This document shows, one piece after another, positions 33,646 to 42,733 of a DNA stretch of 64,000 bases. The stretch is taken from contig JAJDNM010000010.1 of the NCBI GenBank assembly GCA_022340665.1, positions 61,519 through 125,518 of the forward strand. Direction: 5' to 3'. The stretch comes from Acidobacteriota bacterium (GTDB taxonomy: Bacteria; Acidobacteriota; Thermoanaerobaculia; Thermoanaerobaculales; Sulfomarinibacteraceae). The position numbers were made by a program, and so were the translations under genes. Under the pieces are notes generated by a model that searched no databases, was not told where the DNA came from, and saw only the letters and a program-made list of their open reading frames with translations. How positions within the stretch are numbered: the first letter of the stretch is position 1; each line of letters opens with the position of its first letter.

Positions 33646-34502
33646 AGCGGACCATCGGCACGCTGGCCATCGTTGCGACGTTGATTGGCGTTGCGGTCGT
33701 GTCCGAGGTCCGGCTCGGAGCGATTCCGAGGCCGGATCCTCTCGGCCGCGAGTTACTGTACCTGCCATCTCCCGAGATACTGAAAATCTTGAGCTTGGGC
33801 AACCCCGGCCTGGCGGCTGATGTTCTCTACCTGTGGTCGATCCAGTACTACTCCTTTTTTGAGCCCCACGAGCGATTTCTCTACCTGGAAACGATCTTCA
33901 ATCTGATCACCGACCTCGATCCCCTGTACGCCGATGCCTACCGGATTGGTGCGCTGATCATGCAGATTCAAACCAGTGGTGATCAGGAAGAGCTCAAGAA
34001 GGCTGTTGCACGAATCTTCGACAAGGGTATTCGCAACCTCCCGAAAAACTGGCAACTCGCCGAAGCTGCCGCATGGGATTTCTTCATTCGATTCAAGGAT
34101 CGGAAAATTGCGACGCACTACGCCGCCATCGCGGCGCGAATGCCTGACGCCCCGGCTCGCATCAAACGGATGGTTGGGGTGTGGCGTGACGAGGACAGCG
34201 CGTGGACCGTGGAAGATTCCATCGACTACTGGCGCCGCGCGCTTGACGATGCGGAGGATGAGTGGGACCGCGTGATGTGCATGGGCCAACTCTATGACGC
34301 AATCGTGGCGAGGGACCGACATACCCTCGAACCACTGCTTCGTGAATTCAGATCACGTTTTGGTTTTTGCCCTCGCGAGTGGGACGACCTGATTCGGGCC
34401 GGAGCACTGAGCCAGGCACCAGTTGACCTCTTCGGAGACCCGTACGGGATCGGTTCCGAGAACTGCGATTTGGTGGCGTACAAGAGAATCAAAGACCAGT
34501 GA
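33642..34502 (+). CDS. Membrane-anchored TPR-like protein linked to the ABC exporter
   Basis: 286 aa, GTG start overlapping the permease stop. One N-terminal helix (RTIGTLAIVATLIGVAVVSE), then a helical domain with TPR-like pairs; LLYLPSPEILKILSLGNPGL and AADVLYLWSIQYYSFFEPHE begin the soluble part. I recall the same three-gene order (ATPase, permease, LYLPSPE protein) in deltaproteobacterial and related genomes, but its function is not established. A periplasmic accessory role in the export system is inferred from coupling. Confidence 0.82.
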   Translation: MKRTIGTLAIVATLIGVAVVSEVRLGAIPRPDPLGRELLYLPSPEILKILSLGNPGLAADVLYLWSIQYYSFFEPHERFLYLETIFNLITDLDPLYADAYRIGALIMQIQTSGDQEELKKAVARIFDKGIRNLPKNWQLAEAAAWDFFIRFKDRKIATHYAAIAARMPDAPARIKRMVGVWRDEDSAWTVEDSIDYWRRALDDAEDEWDRVMCMGQLYDAIVARDRHTLEPLLREFRSRFGFCPREWDDLIRAGALSQAPVDLFGDPYGIGSENCDLVAYKRIKDQ

Positions 34503-34533
34503 AGTCTCTTGATGCTCTTTTTGCGGGGCTGTG

Positions 34534-35304
34534 ATGGACGCCGAGCGTGATTTTCCCCGGAGGGCGAGCGGGCTGATGGAGCCCCACTTGATCGACGACC
34601 TTGCCCACAAGGAGAAATTCTATTGGTGGCACCGAGTTCGCCGCAGGAACCTGCGTCGCCTGACGGGTTTGTGGACAGCGTCCGGTGGACGGGTGCTTGA
34701 GATCGGATGCGGCACCGGCGCGAATCTGCGTGACCAGATCTCGCACCTCGAGGTAGCGGTTGGCTTCGATCTGGAAATGCGGGCTCTGAGCTACTGCCGG
34801 GATCTCTTTCCAGTTCAGGGCGATGCGCATTCTCCGCTTCCATTCGTCGATGATGCCTTTGACGCGGTTCTCATGATCGACATTCTGGAGCACCTCGCCG
34901 ACCCAGGTGCCCTGGTCGACGAGGTCGGCAGAACTCTGGTGCACGGGGGCGCAGCTGTGGTGATGGCTCCCGCAGGCCCTGGGCTTTGGAGCTACTGGGA
35001 CGAAATGCATGGCCACTATAGGCGGTACACGAAAACCGCCCTGGCGTCGATCTTCGCTGAAGGCTGGAGAATGCAGGCGTTGGAGTATAGTTTTTCCTGG
35101 ATGTACCCTGTGGTTTGGGCTTTCAGGAGATTCATGCAGCGATGGCGACGGTCGCCAACCTACAGCGATTTCATCGAAGTCCCGGATCTGGTCAACGGCG
35201 TGCTAGTGGCTATCGGCAGCCTGGAGGGCCTGGCGCAGGGATTCATGCCGGCACCGTTGGGGACGACCCTATGTGGCGTGTGGTTGAAGGACGGTGAGCC
35301 GTGA
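34534..35304 (+). CDS. Class I SAM-dependent methyltransferase
   Basis: 256 aa. SAM-binding motif VLEIGCGTGANLRDQ; VGFDLEMRALSYCRD, LPFVDDAFDAVLMIDILEHL and VVMAPAGPGLWSYWDEMHGH give a Methyltransf_11-type fold. A hydrophobic C-terminal stretch may associate with the membrane. GTG 34531 is an alternative start. It overlaps the GT2 gene by GTGA; such methyltransferase-GT2 pairs are common in lipid-linked sugar pathways. Substrate unknown. Confidence 0.9.
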   Translation: MDAERDFPRRASGLMEPHLIDDLAHKEKFYWWHRVRRRNLRRLTGLWTASGGRVLEIGCGTGANLRDQISHLEVAVGFDLEMRALSYCRDLFPVQGDAHSPLPFVDDAFDAVLMIDILEHLADPGALVDEVGRTLVHGGAAVVMAPAGPGLWSYWDEMHGHYRRYTKTALASIFAEGWRMQALEYSFSWMYPVVWAFRRFMQRWRRSPTYSDFIEVPDLVNGVLVAIGSLEGLAQGFMPAPLGTTLCGVWLKDGEP

Positions 35305-36224
35305 AAATGTCGATAGTCCTGCCTGTCTTCAACGAGGCGGGTACGCTGCGAGGATTCTTTCGCGAGCTGGTCGCGGTGGTGGAGCCGCTGGGTTTCGATA
35401 TCGAGGTGGTCTTCATCAACGATGGCAGCAGCGACGGTTCCCTCGAGGTGATGCGTGACATCAAGAAGGAGTACCTCGGTCGCGCCGAAGTTCTGATCCT
35501 TGACCTCGCGCGAAACTTCGGCCACCAGGCGGCAGTGACGGCTGGTATCGAGCACACGACGGGGGATGCCGTACTCATCATGGACACGGATATGCAGGAC
35601 GATCCTAGGTCGATTCCTGCGATGATCGACAAATGGAAAGGCGGTGCCGAGGTCATTTACGCGACGCGGACCAGCCGCAGGGAACCTGCACCCGTGCGGT
35701 TCTTGTTCAACACCTACTACCGGATATTTTCATCCATCACACCGATCGAAATCCCTCACTCCGCAGGAAACTTCGGCCTGATTGACCGTCGGGTTGTGGA
35801 AGAGATTCGGTGCTTGCCCGAACACAACCGTTACTACCCGGGCCTCAGGGCGTGGGTCGGATTTCGCCAGGACGGCGTCGACTCTCCTCGCCGCGAACGT
35901 TCCGGTGGAAAGTCTCGGGTGGGCCTGATGGGGTTGGCGAGCCTCGCGTTTGATGCCTTTTTCGGCTTTTCCGCCCTGCCTCTGCGACTCGCATTCGCGG
36001 CTGCGGTTCTCCTGGCGCTGACCGGGATGGCCGGGATCGCGGTGATCTTTTACATCAAACTCTTCACGGACCTGGCAGTACCCATGTGGTCGTCCATCAT
36101 GACTGTGGTCATCTTCACCGCGTCGATCCAGTTTTTTCTCATCGGTTTGCTGGGCGAGTACATCGCTCGTATCTACACAGAGGTCAAGAACCGTCCCCAC
36201 TACATCGTTCGCGATCGGTATTGA
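35301..36224 (+). CDS. GT2 polyprenyl-phosphate glycosyltransferase (DPM1/GtrB-like)
   Basis: 307 aa. GT-A domain: SIVLPVFNEAGTLRGFFREL, the metal-binding VLIMDTDMQDDP, and FINDGSSDGSLEVM. Two C-terminal membrane helices (LAFAAAVLLALTGMAGIAVI and MTVVIFTASIQFFLIGLLG) are typical of GtrB and ArnC-type enzymes that make undecaprenyl-phosphate sugars. The GT-C protein that follows would be a natural user of such a donor. Start GTG 35301 (GTGA overlap) or ATG 35307. Confidence 0.94.
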   Translation: MKMSIVLPVFNEAGTLRGFFRELVAVVEPLGFDIEVVFINDGSSDGSLEVMRDIKKEYLGRAEVLILDLARNFGHQAAVTAGIEHTTGDAVLIMDTDMQDDPRSIPAMIDKWKGGAEVIYATRTSRREPAPVRFLFNTYYRIFSSITPIEIPHSAGNFGLIDRRVVEEIRCLPEHNRYYPGLRAWVGFRQDGVDSPRRERSGGKSRVGLMGLASLAFDAFFGFSALPLRLAFAAAVLLALTGMAGIAVIFYIKLFTDLAVPMWSSIMTVVIFTASIQFFLIGLLGEYIARIYTEVKNRPHYIVRDRY

Positions 36225-36229
36225 CGTCG

Positions 36230-37768
36230 ATGGCGGGCGGTGAGTTGGCTCGGGAATCTTCTCGTTGGCGCCTTGTGGTGACGGCTTTGCTGGTGGTGGT
36301 TGTCTGCGCCGCCTTCTCGCCGGCCCTTGACGTCTTCATATCTGGGGACGACTTCGAATGGCTCGAATCGTCGTACGACGTTCTCCGGGATCCGCTGTCA
36401 AGCTTCAGGCTCGAAAATCACTTTTTCAGGCCGCTCGTGAAATGGTCGTACTTGATCGACTACCTGGTCTTCGGTCAAAACGCAGTCGGGTACATGATCA
36501 CCAACCTCGCAATCCATTTCCTCAACGCTCTGCTGCTCTTCTGGTTGTTGAAAAGGAAGTTGCGGCAGTCCCTCGTGGCTGCAGCAGCGACAGCTGCCTT
36601 TGCACTTTCGCCGCTCCACAGCGAGGGCGTGCTTTGGGCAGCAGGGCGGCCTGACACGATTCTGCCGGTCTTTTTCCTCGCAGCGATCCTGCTCCTCGAC
36701 TCGTGGTGTGAGCGGCGGACAACCAACCTTCTTGTGGCGTTTGCGGTTGTAGCGCTGATCGGCATCGGGGCCAAGGAAACGTGGATCGTCTTTCCCTTCA
36801 TCGCGACCGTCTATCCACCGCTGGTATGGCACGTGCCGATCACCACCACCGTGCGCCGGCTGGCAGTGGTGTGGATTGCGTGGTTGGTCTATGTGGCAGC
36901 CTTTATCGTAGTACCGGCAGCATCGGGTTCCGCGACGGCGGCCCACTATGCGGATTTTCGAATTCTGCCGGCGTTCTACAAAACCGCCTCGACCGTTTTC
37001 GCGTTCTTCGGCCTCGGATTTGCTCCGGCGCAGCCCTGGTTGTTGGCGGTGGCAATACTCTTTGCCATCGGTTGTGCTGTGTGGTTCCTCCGCATCCGTG
37101 ACGGTTTCGGGCTGTGGGCGCTGGTGTGGCTCTGCGCGACCCTGGCCATTGTGGCCCCCTTCCAGGTGTCTGTCCTGAGACACAATTACATACCGCTCCT
37201 CGGATTCTGGATGGTGTTGGCGTCAATCTGCGATCAGGTGCTTGTGCGGACAAAAGGATCGCGCTGGCGTCTCGCAGCGGCGGCCATGGCCTTGGCGGGG
37301 ACCACTGTGGTCGTGGTTGAAGCGGTGGCATTGCAGCGCGAGATCACTGATTACCGGGTGTACGGCGAGCTGCACCGGCGACTCTGTCAGAGCTTTTTGC
37401 AGGCCGAAGATCGAATATCCCGCGAAATACCGCTTCTGCTGGTCGACCGGAGCACATTTCGCGGCGTCGAGTTTGTCGCAGACCGGGTGCAGGGCATCGA
37501 CAAAACCTTTTTCGTCCGAAGAAATGCTCTGTGGCAGCTGGTGTTCCTGCCGCCGCTGGCGGACTTTCTCGGCGATCCATTCGAGGAACGACTTGTCCGA
37601 GAAGAGTTGAACACTGGCGAGCATTTGCCTGAAAAGCTGACGGTTCTCTATTTTAATGACAGCGGGTTCGCCCTGCGGCCCGATTTGCGAGAGGTCCTGT
37701 TTGCCGCCACGAGCGCATCGGGTGAGTTGCCGTCGGGAGTGGACCTCTATCGCTTCACCGTCGAATGA
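36230..37768 (+). CDS. GT-C membrane glycosyltransferase (TMTC/PMT-like)
   Basis: 512 aa with about ten helices. FISGDDFEWLESSYD in the first periplasmic loop carries the acidic DD of GT-C enzymes; NLAIHFLNALLLFWLLKRKL and ALSPLHSEGVLWAAGRPDTI match the protein-O-mannosyltransferase-like/TMTC group. Acceptor unknown. ATG 36230 or the coupled TTG at 36221 (TTGA overlap with GT2). Ends 14 bp inside the convergent gene at 37755. Confidence 0.82.
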   Translation: MAGGELARESSRWRLVVTALLVVVVCAAFSPALDVFISGDDFEWLESSYDVLRDPLSSFRLENHFFRPLVKWSYLIDYLVFGQNAVGYMITNLAIHFLNALLLFWLLKRKLRQSLVAAAATAAFALSPLHSEGVLWAAGRPDTILPVFFLAAILLLDSWCERRTTNLLVAFAVVALIGIGAKETWIVFPFIATVYPPLVWHVPITTTVRRLAVVWIAWLVYVAAFIVVPAASGSATAAHYADFRILPAFYKTASTVFAFFGLGFAPAQPWLLAVAILFAIGCAVWFLRIRDGFGLWALVWLCATLAIVAPFQVSVLRHNYIPLLGFWMVLASICDQVLVRTKGSRWRLAAAAMALAGTTVVVVEAVALQREITDYRVYGELHRRLCQSFLQAEDRISREIPLLLVDRSTFRGVEFVADRVQGIDKTFFVRRNALWQLVFLPPLADFLGDPFEERLVREELNTGEHLPEKLTVLYFNDSGFALRPDLREVLFAATSASGELPSGVDLYRFTVE

Positions 37769-39440
37769 TCTTGTCGATTGCCTGCGCGCGCCAACTCGTA
37801 GGACTGACCTGTTTAGCGCGAGCGAGTTCCACGGCCACGGAACGTATGAGGGAGGGATCTGCCTGGAGGCGATGTTCGAGGTGCGAGAGATCGTCGGGAC
37901 GGAAGATCCGGTACTCAAAACGGTCGATCAGGTCGGGCGGCGCGCTGTCCCGGCGGACCAACACCATTGCCACGTCGTCCCAGTACACGAGGGCCCAGGT
38001 CTTCTGCGGAAACCACAGCGTTGAGAATCCGCGCGAGCCGAGGTCGTTGCCGGAAGGATCGGTGACCCGTATCTGGGGGTGGTAACGGACCAGCGCAGTG
38101 CTGGCCTCATACCTCCCCAGTAGGTGAGTCCAGGCGGTGGTGTCGCTCGACTGAAAGATGTTCCAAATCTCCTCGAGAAGATGTTCGTGGATCTCGTTGC
38201 GGTCGTCCTGAAAGACCTGCCGCTCGGGCCCGTAACGATGGATCAGGTATCCGCCGAACCGAACGTCATTGTAGAGCTGCTCTGTCGGCAGGCGCTGTGC
38301 GTCGAGGAAGTCGCATGCCGACTCCGGGTAGTAGTTGTCAGCCCAGTTGAATCCGAAGCCCGGCCAGGGCGAAATCGCCAGCGAAACGGCGAGGAGCGCT
38401 GACGCTGCCACGGCAAGGAGGTTCGCGCGACGGAACACTCGTGGATGTTCTGGCCGCGCGCCGTTGAGGACGGGCCAGGTGGCCAGGGAGGGGGCGACCG
38501 CAAGAGGAAAGAGCGCGAAGAACAGGCCGGTGTTCCGAATGTGGCGCAGAGCCAGAACGGTGGCCAGCGCGAAAAGGGCCCAATAGGCCACTCGCCGCTC
38601 GCGCAACGCGAGTAAGACCACACCGACGACGATGGCCGCATAGAGGGCTGGCGCTTGCGTCGGGCTCGGCGAAATCCACTCCGGGTTCGGTATCGACGCG
38701 CGATCGACAAGATGTGCCAGGCGGACAGGCGTTTCGAAAAGATGCCAACCGTAGGGATTGATCAGCAACGCGCCCGCTGCGGTGATCAAACCAGCGATGC
38801 CGGTGATGATGGCATTTCGATTCCACTTACGCGCGAGTGTCATCTGGAAGATCTCGGCGCCGAGAATGCCGGCGAACAGCGGCGGCACCGCGAGCGCTCC
38901 GCCATGGGAGTTCGCGCCGACAACCATCAACCCCGCAAGGCCGGCCAGCCAGCCGGGAGAAGAAAACCGATCTCGGCGGAGAAACAGCCATACAGCGGCC
39001 GGCACAACCAGAAGAGTCACGAGCTCCGGTCGCACGAAGAATCGGCCGTGTGCGCCGGCAACGCTCACCATCGCGAGGACCAGAGCTGCGGCAGGTGAGA
39101 GGCCACTTCGCACGCTGATCAACAGCAGTAGTACGGCGAGCGTAGCGACGGCGGCAGCTCGCACGCCGACCAGGGCGGCGGGTCCGGCGATCGAATATGC
39201 GACCGATACGCCGACCTGGAAGAGCCATTCGTGGTCGATCCAGGCGGCGCCTCCGGAGGTGAAGGAAAACGGATCGGAGAACAGGAAGGACCGATTGGCC
39301 AGGATCCAGTCGCCGCTGGCGAGGTGCCAGCCAATGCTGGTGTTGGCGATGTTGAACAGTCCCATCACCGCGCCGGCGAGGGCCGCGGCAAGAATGATCA
39401 GATCTGGCGTTCTCGGATAGTCAGTGGCGGCGTCCGTCAT
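37755..39440 (-). CDS. Polytopic membrane protein, GT-C-like, unknown function
   Basis: 561 aa, about ten membrane helices plus a ~170-residue soluble C-terminal domain. The N-terminal loop motif SIGWHLASGDWILANRSF ... DPFSFT ... AWIDHEWLFQVG is a recurrent signature of bacterial GT-C-like proteins of unknown specificity. It converges with the preceding gene with a 14-bp overlap and shows no coupled partner; def lies 51 bp upstream of its start on the same strand. Confidence 0.75.
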   Translation of the reverse strand: MTDAATDYPRTPDLIILAAALAGAVMGLFNIANTSIGWHLASGDWILANRSFLFSDPFSFTSGGAAWIDHEWLFQVGVSVAYSIAGPAALVGVRAAAVATLAVLLLLISVRSGLSPAAALVLAMVSVAGAHGRFFVRPELVTLLVVPAAVWLFLRRDRFSSPGWLAGLAGLMVVGANSHGGALAVPPLFAGILGAEIFQMTLARKWNRNAIITGIAGLITAAGALLINPYGWHLFETPVRLAHLVDRASIPNPEWISPSPTQAPALYAAIVVGVVLLALRERRVAYWALFALATVLALRHIRNTGLFFALFPLAVAPSLATWPVLNGARPEHPRVFRRANLLAVAASALLAVSLAISPWPGFGFNWADNYYPESACDFLDAQRLPTEQLYNDVRFGGYLIHRYGPERQVFQDDRNEIHEHLLEEIWNIFQSSDTTAWTHLLGRYEASTALVRYHPQIRVTDPSGNDLGSRGFSTLWFPQKTWALVYWDDVAMVLVRRDSAPPDLIDRFEYRIFRPDDLSHLEHRLQADPSLIRSVAVELARAKQVSPTSWRAQAIDKIIRR

Positions 39441-39491
39441 TTGCTTTCCGAAGAGCCAAACGCACCAGGCCCTTCGGGAACGATGATATCT

Positions 39492-40031
39492 TCACTCGTC
39501 CTGCACGACGAACCGCTCCCATTCCGCCTCGAAGGCGAGTGAGTGGGTGGAGGTCATGCGGTCGAGGAAGACGACGCCGTCGAGATGGTCGTATTCATGC
39601 TGAATGACTCGGGCGTGGAATCCGTCGGCCGTCAGTGAAACTGGTTCGCCGGCAAGATCGCGAGCCTTCACCTTGACGCGGCTGAACCTCGGCACGAGGC
39701 CGCGAAGACCCGGGATGGAAAGGCAGCCCTCCCAGCCCTCTTCGATGCTTTCGCCGATCGCCCGGATCTCCGGGTTGACGAGAACCTTCGGTTCGACCAT
39801 CGGGTGATCGTCGGCTTCAGGAACCCAATAGGAGAAGAGCCGGAGACCTTCAGCAATCTGCGGTGCAGCGAGCCCGACGCCTTCCTCCTCGAGCATCGTG
39901 CGGATCATCGATTCGCCAAGCCCTGCAAGACGACCGCTGCCGAACAGATCTTCGGGCACGTCCTCAGCAACGGATCGCAGGACCGGGTGGCCGAGCCTCA
40001 CGACCTCGAGCAGGGGCGCGAGTTCTGTCAT
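39492..40031 (-). CDS. def: Peptide deformylase
   Basis: Removes N-formyl groups from nascent proteins. 179 aa with the three family motifs: GVGLAAPQI, EGCLSIPG and HEYDHLDGVVFLDRM (metal ligands Cys and two His, catalytic Glu). ATG 40031 is 4 bp after the iscA-type stop; an apparent longer frame to 40121 overlaps that gene. fmt, its usual neighbour, is not in the window. Confidence 0.96.
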   Translation of the reverse strand: MTELAPLLEVVRLGHPVLRSVAEDVPEDLFGSGRLAGLGESMIRTMLEEEGVGLAAPQIAEGLRLFSYWVPEADDHPMVEPKVLVNPEIRAIGESIEEGWEGCLSIPGLRGLVPRFSRVKVKARDLAGEPVSLTADGFHARVIQHEYDHLDGVVFLDRMTSTHSLAFEAEWERFVVQDE

Positions 40032-40035
40032 TTGC

Positions 40036-40371
40036 TCAGCCGCAACCCGAGCACCCGCCCGAGCTGCAGTCGTTGGACGGTGCAGGGGCGTTGGGGTTAT
40101 CGACGACGAATCCCGATCCACGCTGATCTTCGATGAAGTCGACCTTGGATCCCGTGAGATGCGGGGCGGACTGCGGATCGATCAGCACCTTGAGATCGCC
40201 GTCCTCGATCACCGAGTCGCCGTCCCGCTGCTCGTCAAAAGTGAAGCCGTAGGAGAAGCCCGAGCAACCAACGCCCTGAATGAAGATCCGAAGCTCTTTG
40301 CCTTCGGCCTCGGGCATCTGCTGCGCGAACTCCTGGACTTTCTCCACAGCCTTATCTGAAAACGAAATCAT
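40036..40371 (-). CDS. A-type iron-sulfur carrier protein (IscA/ErpA family)
   Basis: 111 aa HesB-like domain: GVGCSGFSYGFTFDE with the first Cys, FIEDQRGSGFVVDNPNAP, and a C-terminal tail CSSGGCSGCG instead of the usual CGCG, which keeps a closely spaced Cys pair. AAGGAGG precedes ATG 40371. The mRNA 5' end likely contains hairpin GAGCCCG/CGGGCTC (40383-40405). Transfers Fe-S clusters to apoproteins. Upstream of def and downstream of trxB. Confidence 0.92.
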   Translation of the reverse strand: MISFSDKAVEKVQEFAQQMPEAEGKELRIFIQGVGCSGFSYGFTFDEQRDGDSVIEDGDLKVLIDPQSAPHLTGSKVDFIEDQRGSGFVVDNPNAPAPSNDCSSGGCSGCG

Positions 40372-40408
40372 TGTGCCTCCTTGAGCCCGCCATCTCGACG
40401 GGCTCATT

Positions 40409-40438
40409 ATCATAGCGCAACTCATCACTATTTAGCAA
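40409..40438 (-). promoter_or_regulatory. Promoter of the iscA/erpA-def unit
   Basis: On the minus strand TTGCTA (40438-40433), 18-bp spacer, TATGAT (40414-40409). About 30 nt before the gene's ATG. A nearby palindrome TTGATAATCAA (40444-40454) lies just upstream of the -35 and overlaps the trxB stop, so it may be an operator. Confidence 0.6.
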
Positions 40439-40450
40439 TATCGTTGATAA

Positions 40451-41395
40451 TCAATATGCTTCCTGCTCGGCAAGCCATCGTTCAGCCTCGATGGCAGCCA
40501 TGCAGCCGGTGCCGGCGGCGGTCACGGCCTGGCGGTAAATGGCGTCCTGGGCGTCGCCACAGGCCCACACACCTTCGGCCGATGTTCGCGCCGTGCCGGG
40601 CACCGTCTGGATGTAACCCACGTCGTCCATGTCGAGCTTGCCGGCAAAGACATCCGTGTTGGGCTTGTGGCCTATGGCGATGAAGACGCCGTCGGCTGGA
40701 TACTCACGCTCTTCTCCATTGTTGGTGTCCTGGAGCCGTACGCCGGTGACGCCGCCCTCTTTGGTGCCCAGGATGTCAATGACTATCGAGTTCCATTCGA
40801 ATTGAATCTTGGGGTTGTCGAACGCCCTCTGTTGCATGATCTTCGACGCGCGCAGCTCGTCTCTGCGGTGGACCACGGTGACTTTGGAGGCGAACTTGGT
40901 CAGATAGATGGCCTCCTCCATCGCAGTATCGCCGCCGCCGACGACAACCAACTCCTTGTCTCGGAAAAAGAATCCGTCGCACGTCGCGCAGGCGGACACT
41001 CCGAATCCCATAAGCTCGGTCTCCGACGCGAGGCCGAGGAGCTTTGCCGTCGCCCCGGTGGCGATAATCAGAGCATCTGTTGTGAGCTCCCCGCTGTTCG
41101 TGGTTTGCACCCTGAACGGATGTTCTCCGATCTCGACCGCCGTAACTTCATCGAAGAGGAACCGCGTTCCGAAGCGCTCAGCCTGCGCCTTGGTCACCTG
41201 CATGAGTTCCGGTCCCATGATGCCGTCCGGGAAGCCCGGAAAGTTCTCTACCTCGGTGGTGATCGTGAGCTGACCGCCGGGCTGCATGCCTTCGATGACC
41301 AGCGGTTCGAGTTCGGCTCGCGCTGCGTAGATGGCGGCGGTCAGCCCCGCCGGTCCGGAGCCTATGATGAGAACCTTGTTGTGCGTATCGCTCAT
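40451..41395 (-). CDS. trxB: Thioredoxin-disulfide reductase
   Basis: NADPH-dependent flavoprotein, 314 aa. FAD motif [17 protein letters not shown], redox-active CATC at about residues 137-140, NADPH motif [12 protein letters not shown] and C-terminal [27 protein letters not shown] lies just upstream of ATG 41395; the GTG of that box is not the start. No trxA is adjacent. The promoter faces the PIG-V-like gene with overlapping -10 boxes. Confidence 0.96.
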   Translation of the reverse strand: MSDTHNKVLIIGSGPAGLTAAIYAARAELEPLVIEGMQPGGQLTITTEVENFPGFPDGIMGPELMQVTKAQAERFGTRFLFDEVTAVEIGEHPFRVQTTNSGELTTDALIIATGATAKLLGLASETELMGFGVSACATCDGFFFRDKELVVVGGGDTAMEEAIYLTKFASKVTVVHRRDELRASKIMQQRAFDNPKIQFEWNSIVIDILGTKEGGVTGVRLQDTNNGEEREYPADGVFIAIGHKPNTDVFAGKLDMDDVGYIQTVPGTARTSAEGVWACGDAQDAIYRQAVTAAGTGCMAAIEAERWLAEQEAY

Positions 41396-41497
41396 ATTCA
41401 CCTCCGAGAGCCTGGCGGGCGAAGACGGGCACCTGCGGTCGTGTTTTTCGACGGGCCGGAGATCTCCTGCCTGACCACGGTGATTCCGCGGTCGGTC

Positions 41498-41505
41498 ATT
41501 ATACT
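41498..41505. promoter_or_regulatory. Overlapping divergent -10 boxes (bidirectional promoter)
   Basis: The 8-mer ATTATACT reads TATACT on the plus strand (41500-41505) and TATAAT on the minus strand (41503-41498). The plus reading is 9 nt before GTG 41515; the minus reading gives a ~95-nt trxB leader. Confidence 0.5.
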
Positions 41506-41514
41506 GGTTCTGTC

Positions 41515-42702
41515 GTGGATCTCTCTCGCTCCCCTAACCACCGCGCCGTGCGGCTCGTGTGTCTCTTTCTCGTAAGCCGACTGGCCCTTCTGGCGGTTGG
41601 GCTGATGTCGGTATTTATTCTTCCGTCCGCGGTCGGCTCGCAGCCGGGAAATTTGGTGTGGCATCGACCTGCTCCGGCCCCGCTCGAGATCTGGGCACGG
41701 TGGGACTCGGAATGGTATCTGCTAATCGCCAGCGAGGGTTACGCGGTTGGCGAAACGCTCGCCGAGCTTGGGCTTCCCTATTCGAAAGACGCCGCGGCGG
41801 GCTTCCTCCCCCTCTATCCCATGCTCATTCGCGTGCTGTCTCCCCTATTCGACGGCGTCGCGGCGGGAGTGATCATTTCCAACCTGTGTCTGTTCGTCAG
41901 CCTCTTGTTGTTGGACCGGCTCGTTCGACTCGAAACCGGAACCGAGGCAGGAGAATCGGCAGCCCTTGTTGCATGCACCGCGTTACTGCTGCACCCGTCG
42001 AGTCTTTTTTTGTCTGCGGTTTACGCAGAATCGTTGTTTTTGGTGTTGTCGATCGGAGCCTTCCTCGGCGCTCGCACTGGACGGTTCGGTGTGGCGGGCG
42101 TGCTTGGAGGCCTGGCCGCTCTGACGCGGCCATTCGGAGTGCTTCTCGTGATGCCGCTCGCTTGGGAGTGGTGGAAGGCGAGAGGTGAAGCTGACGAGAC
42201 CACCGGGAAAAGCGCTCGCCTGCTATCCGGACTGTGGATACTGCTCGTGCCTGCGGCGATGGTGGGATACATGCTCTTCACTCGCTCCATCTTTGGGGAT
42301 CCCCTTGCCCTCCTCCATCGTCAGGAGAAATGGCGGGGGGGATTGTCCGGACCGTGGCGGGCATTCATTCGCTGGTGGGAGGCCGGTCCGGTCGTCCATG
42401 GCGCACACGGGTCCACCTTCGAGCTGATCGTTGCGCTTACATGCCTGGCATTGTTGGCGGTCATGGCGCGAAAACTCAGACCGTCGTACACGATCTATGC
42501 CGCAAGCGCGGTGGTGTTGGCGCTTGGCTCAACGTTGTGGTCTTTTTCTCGATTGACGCTGACCCTCTTTCCTTTCTTCATGCTCGCTGGAATGGCGTGG
42601 ATGAAAGGACGGAGGTGTCTGCCGACGTTCTATGCGTTCGTCGGTGGTGCCGTTGGCAGTTTTCTGATGGTGCTCTTCGCCAATTGGTGGTGGGCGGGAT
42701 GA
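41515..42702 (+). CDS. PIG-V-like integral membrane mannosyltransferase
   Basis: 395 aa, about eight to ten helices. [19 protein letters not shown] is the PIG-V family loop motif (conserved W-D and the acidic/aromatic core), followed by [19 protein letters not shown] and [19 protein letters not shown]. In eukaryotes PIG-V adds mannose to GPI; bacterial homologues are thought to transfer sugars from polyprenyl donors in mycobacteria and others. GTG start 41515, leaderless candidate. Followed by a lytic transglycosylase gene. Confidence 0.82.
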   Translation: MDLSRSPNHRAVRLVCLFLVSRLALLAVGLMSVFILPSAVGSQPGNLVWHRPAPAPLEIWARWDSEWYLLIASEGYAVGETLAELGLPYSKDAAAGFLPLYPMLIRVLSPLFDGVAAGVIISNLCLFVSLLLLDRLVRLETGTEAGESAALVACTALLLHPSSLFLSAVYAESLFLVLSIGAFLGARTGRFGVAGVLGGLAALTRPFGVLLVMPLAWEWWKARGEADETTGKSARLLSGLWILLVPAAMVGYMLFTRSIFGDPLALLHRQEKWRGGLSGPWRAFIRWWEAGPVVHGAHGSTFELIVALTCLALLAVMARKLRPSYTIYAASAVVLALGSTLWSFSRLTLTLFPFFMLAGMAWMKGRRCLPTFYAFVGGAVGSFLMVLFANWWWAG

Positions 42703-42733
42703 GAATCTCGCCCGCTCTTGTTGGACAGGCGTG

